IMG/VR virus record: IMGVR_UViG_3300023181_000010
Coordinates: 1-51,528 of that record
Reading direction: 5' to 3' (one strand)
Source of the DNA: a virus
Length of the DNA: 51,528 nt
This document shows positions 47,217 through 51,528 of the stretch, piece by piece. How positions within the stretch are numbered: the stretch's first letter is position 1; every line of letters begins with the position of its first letter. The notes under the pieces were generated by a model, which saw only the letters and a list, made by a program, of their open reading frames with translations, ran no database searches and was not told the DNA's origin. The position numbers and the translations under genes were made by a program.

Positions 47217-47419
47217 CCGTGGGGAGACGCCGCCGGTACGTCTACCGGCTGATCACCGAGGAACTGCCACCGCTGGACCCGGACACCATCGTCGGTCCGG
47301 CGGTCGGCTCACGCCGCCACTATCTGACCCGGAAGGCCGCGAACACCCGGGCCGACCTCGAGACCCGGAACGGCGCGAAGGTCCGGGTCCAACGGTCGAA
47401 CCCGATCACCTGGCCGTGA
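47213..47419 (+). CDS. Hypothetical basic protein
   Basis: 68 residues, ATGA overlap. Very basic N-terminus (VGRRRRYVYRLI) and KAANTRADLETRNGAKVRVQ near the end, which suggests nucleic-acid contact. Coupled to the XRE-like gene by GTGA. Confidence 0.5.
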   Translation: MTVGRRRRYVYRLITEELPPLDPDTIVGPAVGSRRHYLTRKAANTRADLETRNGAKVRVQRSNPITWP

Positions 47420-47784
47420 AGATCTCCGACTACCCGCCACCGTGGACGGGCCGGAAACCGACACCGGGCCAGATAACCATGGCCCTGGACTTGCGCGAAT
47501 TGCACGGCCCCGAGGTCGACGCCGCCCTGTCGGTGCCGGAACCGACGGTCGACCTGTGGGAGACCGGGCAGATCGTCCCGAGGTGGGTCGACCTGCTCGC
47601 CCTGGCCGAGCTGACCGACTTCCCCGTCGCGTTTTTCTTCCGAAAGGAATCGCCGCGGATCACGTCCGGGTTCATCTGTGGACCCCGGAAATGCGTGTCG
47701 CTGTCCCCGCCGGCACCGATCGCCCCGGTGATCCCGCTACGCCCCGAGAATCGTCCTGATACCCACCCGAACACCCTGTTCTGA
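47416..47784 (+). CDS. XRE-like helix-turn-helix protein
   Basis: 122 residues from GTG 47416. PTPGQITMALDLRELHGPEV, then LSVPEPTVDLWETGQIVPRW and LLALAELTDFPVAFFF follow the helix pattern of lambda-Cro/XRE domains, including the WExG turn. The C-terminal 50 residues are Pro-rich. The recognition helix is degenerate, so it may be a protein-binding variant. It is the best candidate for a Cro/CI-type regulator in the genome, but it lies in mid-operon without an adjacent divergent promoter. Confidence 0.65.
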   Translation: MKISDYPPPWTGRKPTPGQITMALDLRELHGPEVDAALSVPEPTVDLWETGQIVPRWVDLLALAELTDFPVAFFFRKESPRITSGFICGPRKCVSLSPPAPIAPVIPLRPENRPDTHPNTLF

Positions 47785-47806
47785 CCAACCGAAAGGCACC
47801 AACACC

Positions 47807-48721
47807 ATGCCACCCACACCCCGCACGGGCCCCGATTCCTCCCCGCCGCCCGAGACACCCGCCGAGTGGAACGACCGTAAGTTCGCTGACCGGGTCGAGC
47901 TGCTCCGGTCACTGCTGATCGGTCGAGTTGGCCCGGACGGTCAAGATCCGAGGTACCTGCTCGAGGCAATCAGCGCGACCGCCGAGATCTGGCGGATGAA
48001 GTTGGCTCAGTGTGAGGGCCGGGTCCGCGAACTCGAGGAACAGCTGGTCGCAGCCGACGCCCGGAAGGACCCCGCCGGGTTCGGCACCGATTGGGCGTTG
48101 CTGGACGCCGACCTCGAGGCGATCTGTGCCGTGATGGATTTCGACGAACCGTCCGAGGTCGATCGGGCCGCGATGGCCGCGTTCGACCGGCTCAGTCGGG
48201 CCCTGACTGGCCGCCGGGGCCCGTTCACGACCCGTTCGACACCGTTGGAGCGGGCCCCGTACATGTCGGGTTCGAGGACCGCGGCCGAGATCGTCGCCGT
48301 CGTTCACGGGCAACCGGCCACGGCGAACGGCCCGACGCCGTGTTGTGGTCTGGACCCGTTCGGTCTGCCCACCGGTGACCGGATCGCAGTCGGCCCCGAG
48401 GCCGCGAATTGCCAGGGCCGGCCGATGACGTTGAACGTGTCGACGTCGATCGACCCGCACGTCCTCCCCGCCCTGGCGATGCTCGAGGAGGCCACGCGGG
48501 CCGTCGCCGAGCTGGCGAAGTTCGAGTACCCGCGGTCGGCCCCCGTGATCGTCCTGGCGACCGGTGACGCCCAGGAGAACGGCGACGCTGTGGCCCGGGC
48601 GAACCCGAAGGGTGCCGGCGTCATCGTGATCAACGTGCGGTCCCGCCGGCAGGCAGTGTCGACGGCCGCTACGGCCGAGATCATGCGCCGTTGGTTCGAG
48701 GACGATCTCAGTAACCCGTGA
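47807..48721 (+). CDS. Hypothetical protein with N-terminal coiled coil
   Basis: 304 residues from ATG 47807 with GAAAGGCA. A helical region (EIWRMKLAQCEGRVRELEEQ) about residues 60-90, an acidic segment (ICAVMDFDEPSEVDRAAMAA), and a C-terminal domain with PVIVLATGDAQENGDAVARA and GVIVINVRSRRQAVS. No catalytic motif identified. Confidence 0.6.
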   Translation: MPPTPRTGPDSSPPPETPAEWNDRKFADRVELLRSLLIGRVGPDGQDPRYLLEAISATAEIWRMKLAQCEGRVRELEEQLVAADARKDPAGFGTDWALLDADLEAICAVMDFDEPSEVDRAAMAAFDRLSRALTGRRGPFTTRSTPLERAPYMSGSRTAAEIVAVVHGQPATANGPTPCCGLDPFGLPTGDRIAVGPEAANCQGRPMTLNVSTSIDPHVLPALAMLEEATRAVAELAKFEYPRSAPVIVLATGDAQENGDAVARANPKGAGVIVINVRSRRQAVSTAATAEIMRRWFEDDLSNP

Positions 48722-48774
48722 CTCACCCGATGATCCGCGGCATGGTCCCGCGGCACCCGAGATTGGAAACAGCT

Positions 48775-49425
48775 ATGACCGACACACCGATGATCACACC
48801 GGCGAAGTTCTGCCGGCGGCCGACGACGGCCACCATCGAGGCGATGCAGTGGCACCCCCGGTCGTTGATGGACGGCCGGATGAACGTTTGCGCGTGGATC
48901 GTTCAACACACCCCGAACCACACAACACACCCGCACGCCGGCGCGGGTGATTCGTTGCGCCTGTTCGTCAACGCGAACGATTCGTGGATCACCGTTCAAC
49001 CCGGGCAGTGGATCGCCCGCGACGAACACGGTTTCTACCCGATCCACAACGACAAATTCCGCGAATCCTGGCAACCCGTCGGCGACGCCCAGGACCAGCC
49101 CACGATCATCGGTGGATTCATGGCCGCGGTCGACGCCGAGGGCACCGACGCGTGGATCTCCGTCTACGGCCACCCCGTGATCCTCCCCGGCCTGGACCTG
49201 CCGGATGAGACGACGGTGCTGGTCCCGTTCGGCTCCGATATGGAACCGTTCCGGGTGCCGTTCCATCACCTCAGGGTGATCAGAGCTATCGGCGATTTCC
49301 ACGGCGGTTACCTGGACTCCGAGACAGGGTTGCCCCTGTACGCCGTCGACGCGTTGGCCGACGAACACGTCTGCCAACGGCTCACCGTCCCGCCGGCATT
49401 CGAGCCGAAGGACCACCAGGGATGA
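48775..49425 (+). CDS. Hypothetical phage protein, PGQWI/YPIHNDKF type
   Basis: 216 residues from ATG 48775 (GGAAA upstream); GTG 48718, overlapping the previous stop, is the alternative. Contains the small phage domain ATIEAMQWHPRSLMDGRMNV, SWITVQPGQWIARDEHGFYP and IHNDKFRESWQPV, a fold seen in many phages with unknown role. The second half is a separate domain (EPFRVPFHHLRVIRAIG). Confidence 0.65.
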   Translation: MTDTPMITPAKFCRRPTTATIEAMQWHPRSLMDGRMNVCAWIVQHTPNHTTHPHAGAGDSLRLFVNANDSWITVQPGQWIARDEHGFYPIHNDKFRESWQPVGDAQDQPTIIGGFMAAVDAEGTDAWISVYGHPVILPGLDLPDETTVLVPFGSDMEPFRVPFHHLRVIRAIGDFHGGYLDSETGLPLYAVDALADEHVCQRLTVPPAFEPKDHQG

Positions 49426-49949
49426 TCGGCACCGTCGAACTACCCGTGAAGGTCGTCGGTGTCCCGAACATGCGGCCGGTGAGGTTGCTCGTCAACCACA
49501 CCGTGTCGTGGGACGTCGACGCCCCGGAACCGACCTACACCCCGGAATCGGGCAGCGGGCACATATTCGTCCCGTGCGATGACACACCCGGTGAGCTGGT
49601 CTATTGGGTCACGACAGTCGGTGGATTCGCCTACTACGCCCCGGCGAAGTTCTACCCGGTCACCGGGTACCGCCGGCGGACAATCGCACCATCGGTGATG
49701 AGCGGTTTCCCGCCGCAAATGCGGGCCGATTTGGCGCAACACGAGCACCAGCGGATGCACTCACAGTTGGTCGGGTGGGCACTCGCCCACGATTTCGCCG
49801 GCCATGGCGTCCTGTGGTCGACGATGAAGCTCACCGAGGACCAGGACGACGACGACATCGGCGTAATCCGGATGACCCTGTCCCTGACCGTCATCGCGGA
49901 CAAGACGAACCCGGACCTGTTGTCCACGATCGACAAGATGCTCGGATGA
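49422..49949 (+). CDS. Hypothetical protein, distant paralogue of 1991-2536
   Basis: 175 residues, ATGA overlap. It has strands (PVRLLVNHTVSWDVDA, GELVYWVTTVGGFAYYAP), a His-containing helix (HEHQRMHSQLVGWALAHD) and HGVLWSTMKL. The helix and VLWST block match the C-terminal part of the gene at 1991. Unknown function. Confidence 0.6.
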   Translation: MIGTVELPVKVVGVPNMRPVRLLVNHTVSWDVDAPEPTYTPESGSGHIFVPCDDTPGELVYWVTTVGGFAYYAPAKFYPVTGYRRRTIAPSVMSGFPPQMRADLAQHEHQRMHSQLVGWALAHDFAGHGVLWSTMKLTEDQDDDDIGVIRMTLSLTVIADKTNPDLLSTIDKMLG

Positions 49950-50146
49950 TCCGGCCGGCCACCGCGGCCGGTGTCCCCGGCTACGGTGGCCGGCCCCGGC
50001 ACGGTTCGACCACCTGGCACGTCCTCAACCGCACGCCCCGTGAGCACGTCCCGTTGGATCTGTGGCCGGATGTCTGCGGGTGGGACTATGTCGCGTGTGC
50101 CGATGAAATTGGTCAGCTCGCCGCCCTGATGATGGAGGAAAAATGA
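49946..50146 (+). CDS. Hypothetical protein
   Basis: 66 residues from ATG 49946 (ATGA). Contains GSTTWHVLNRTPREHVPLDL and WDYVACADEIGQLAALMMEE. No family recognised. The longer frame from 49604 runs antiphase to the gene above and is not used. Confidence 0.5.
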   Translation: MIRPATAAGVPGYGGRPRHGSTTWHVLNRTPREHVPLDLWPDVCGWDYVACADEIGQLAALMMEEK

Positions 50147-50802
50147 CCGGCCCTGTTCACCTGCCGTGGGAACCGGTAGACGACCCCACACGCCTATTGC
50201 CGGTCCACGAACCGGTGTCGTCGATGTCGGACCTATTCGGGATGCTGCGGTCGATCACGCACGGCCCACCACCGCCCCGCCCACTGTTCCCGCTACCTGA
50301 GGGCCCGCCACTGTTCGGGCCGCTGTCGAACCTGGCCGAGTGCGCCCGGGAACGGTTCGAGCGGCACCACGCCGACATCGTGCGCCGCCTGTTCCGCACC
50401 AATACCGCCGCCCAGTTCACCGTCGCCGAGGCCGCCTGGACACCACCGCTCACCCTGGCAGCACTGAACGACGCAATCGCGAAGGTCAACCAGGCAGGCA
50501 GCACCATCCGGTCTGACCTGTTCCATCACCGGGTGATCGCCGCGGTCCGGCCGAAAGACGAACCAATCCGGCCCCTGACAATCGTCGAGCTGAACAATGC
50601 GATCCGGGCCGTCGACGGCAGCTACCGCCGCCCCGCCGCGATCCGGATGCACCCCGACACCATCGCCACGTTCACCGTCGAAACAGAGGAACGAACCCCC
50701 GACAACCCGGCGCTACGGGTGTTCGGAATCCCCGTCCGAACCGACCCCAGCCTGCCCCCCGGAACGTTCAAGATCGAACCCGCCGACCAGGACACACCAT
50801 GA
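50143..50802 (+). CDS. Hypothetical protein upstream of terminase
   Basis: 219 residues, ATGA overlap and GGAGGAAA upstream. Pro-rich middle (GPPPPRPLFPLPEGPPLFGP), helical ECARERFERHHADIVRRLFR, then a two-part C-terminus with LTLAALNDAIAKVNQAGSTI and LTIVELNNAIRAVDG, two related helices that suggest an internal duplication. Function unknown. Confidence 0.6.
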   Translation: MTGPVHLPWEPVDDPTRLLPVHEPVSSMSDLFGMLRSITHGPPPPRPLFPLPEGPPLFGPLSNLAECARERFERHHADIVRRLFRTNTAAQFTVAEAAWTPPLTLAALNDAIAKVNQAGSTIRSDLFHHRVIAAVRPKDEPIRPLTIVELNNAIRAVDGSYRRPAAIRMHPDTIATFTVETEERTPDNPALRVFGIPVRTDPSLPPGTFKIEPADQDTP

Positions 50803-51464
50803 CCGAAGAGGACAACCAAACAACGGGACAAACACCCCCCGGCGGTCCCCAGAGGCCGTCGAGTCGTCGTACCCGTGTGGGTGGGGATGAGCCGTTGCCG
50901 GGTTCGAGGTTGATTCACACTGTGAAGCCGGGTGTGAAGCGGGCACCACGCCGGCGGGCGACGACACCGCGGGCCGCGACGATCCGGATCAAACAGGCTG
51001 AGGCGTTGCGGTTGCGGGCCGGTGGTGCGACGTACGACGCGATCGCGAAGGAACTCGGCTACCGGGGAGGGCCGTCGGCCGCGTCGAAGGCTGTGACGGC
51101 CGCCCTGGCCCGGGTGGAGTCCGACGCCGCTGAGGACCTGCGGGCGTTGCATGACATCCGGCTGGATGAGGGTTTCGCCGCGGTCTACGTGATCTTGCAA
51201 CAGACCTATCCGACGCTTGACCGGATACCGGACTATTTCGAGGACGACCGGGCCGCCCGGAATTTCGTCGAGAACATGGCCGAACAGCTCCGCACGCTCG
51301 GTCTGCTCAAGATGCACGCCGTCGACCGCCTGGTCCGCCTGCTCGAGCGGCAGTCGAAGATGCACGGTCTCGACGCCCCGGCCCGAACGGAAATGATGGG
51401 CGACATCGGCCCGATGACTGTGGTGTTCGATTCGGCGATGGAATTCCCGACCGCGAAGGGATGA
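50799..51464 (+). CDS. terS: Terminase small subunit
   Basis: 221 residues, ATGA overlap. A basic N-terminal 60 residues precede the HTH DNA-recognition domain (ATIRIKQAEALRLRAGGATY, DAIAKELGYRGGPSAASKAV). A helical oligomerisation region follows (ATLRALHDIRLDEG-like, EDLRALHDIRLDEGFAAVYV), and a C-terminal tail ends MEFPTAKG. It forms a ring that selects phage DNA for the large subunit. It lies just upstream of the large terminase across the contig join. Supported by HTH and position. Confidence 0.88.
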   Translation: MTEEDNQTTGQTPPGGPQRPSSRRTRVGGDEPLPGSRLIHTVKPGVKRAPRRRATTPRAATIRIKQAEALRLRAGGATYDAIAKELGYRGGPSAASKAVTAALARVESDAAEDLRALHDIRLDEGFAAVYVILQQTYPTLDRIPDYFEDDRAARNFVENMAEQLRTLGLLKMHAVDRLVRLLERQSKMHGLDAPARTEMMGDIGPMTVVFDSAMEFPTAKG

Positions 51465-51528
51465 TGACGGCATGCCCGTTCTGACGTACTCGTTCAAGCC
51501 GCACGCCCGGCAGCTCACGGCGATGTCG
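51402..51528. repeat. 127-bp terminal direct repeat (copy 2)
   Basis: Identical to 1-127. Holds the end of the small terminase gene and the first 57 bases of the large terminase gene. Confidence 0.93.
51472..51528 (+). CDS. Large terminase, N-terminal fragment (duplicate of 71-127)
   Basis: The first 19 codons of the large terminase, cut by the contig end. The full gene is at 71-1516. Confidence 0.9.
   Translation, partial: MPVLTYSFKPHARQLTAMS

Noticed and set aside
1-51528. tRNA genes, rRNA and CRISPR arrays
   Set aside because: No cloverleaf with a conserved T-loop and no regularly spaced direct repeats with unique spacers were seen. The iterons at 44534-44679 are origin-type repeats, not CRISPR.

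Overview
The window is one essentially complete genome of a tailed, contractile-tailed (myovirus-type) bacteriophage of a high-GC, probably actinobacterial, host. The last 127 bases (51402-51528) repeat the first 127 exactly, so the contig closes into a circle of 51,401 bp. All recognisable genes lie on the + strand. They are packed with ATGA, GTGA and TGATG overlaps, use GTG starts often, and have high-GC codon choice. Zinc-ribbon mini-proteins, a lysin with an NHWDPG motif and a holin with a TRVMAIP-type motif are also what one expects of an actinophage.

Layout. (1) 50799-4932: small and large terminase, an Acb2/Tad1-like putative nucleotide sponge, a DNA methyltransferase and small genes. 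(2) 5116-7805: a long coiled-coil fibre with a carbohydrate-binding-like domain. (3) 7806-10859: a palindrome-rich regulatory island followed by a block of unknown genes. (4) 10860-11278: a gene-free stretch with four hairpins and three candidate promoters. (5) 11279-22297: head and tail-shaft genes (DUF935-type portal, MuF protein, protease with nested scaffold, decoration protein, capsid, connectors, sheath, tube). (6) 22450-31921: frameshifted tail chaperone, tape measure and baseplate. From portal to gpI-like protein the order closely follows phage Mu, yet no transposase is present. (7) 31971-36316: a second fibre, membrane proteins, amidase endolysin and holin. (8) 36431-40623: a first early block with a C5 methyltransferase and a DUF1643 protein. 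(9) 40705-47784: a YqaJ-type exonuclease with a Sak4-like ATPase, a winged-helix replication initiator carrying iterons inside its gene, an HNH nuclease and an XRE-like protein. (10) 47807-50802: unknown small genes leading back to the terminase.

Regulation is the most original part. Seven sites carry TCCCAC(A/C)A followed, at a fixed distance, by a -10-like hexamer of form nAnnnT. At six of them a start codon lies exactly 38-39 nt from the motif, so the transcripts should be leaderless. The seventh lies inside the protease gene and fires 41 nt ahead of an internal scaffold start with a strong ribosome binding site. These sites head the fibre, portal, protease, scaffold, sheath, baseplate and second-fibre blocks, so they look like a phage-specific late promoter family. 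Two nearly identical operator-promoters (ACCTTAG, 11 bp, CTAAGGT) control two early units, also predicted leaderless, one of which encodes an HTH protein.

No integrase, transposase, DNA polymerase, primase, replicative helicase, tRNA or CRISPR array is recognisable. The phage therefore probably recruits the host replisome to its iteron origin and recombines with its own exonuclease/annealing pair. Whether it is lytic or persists as an episome cannot be decided from sequence alone.
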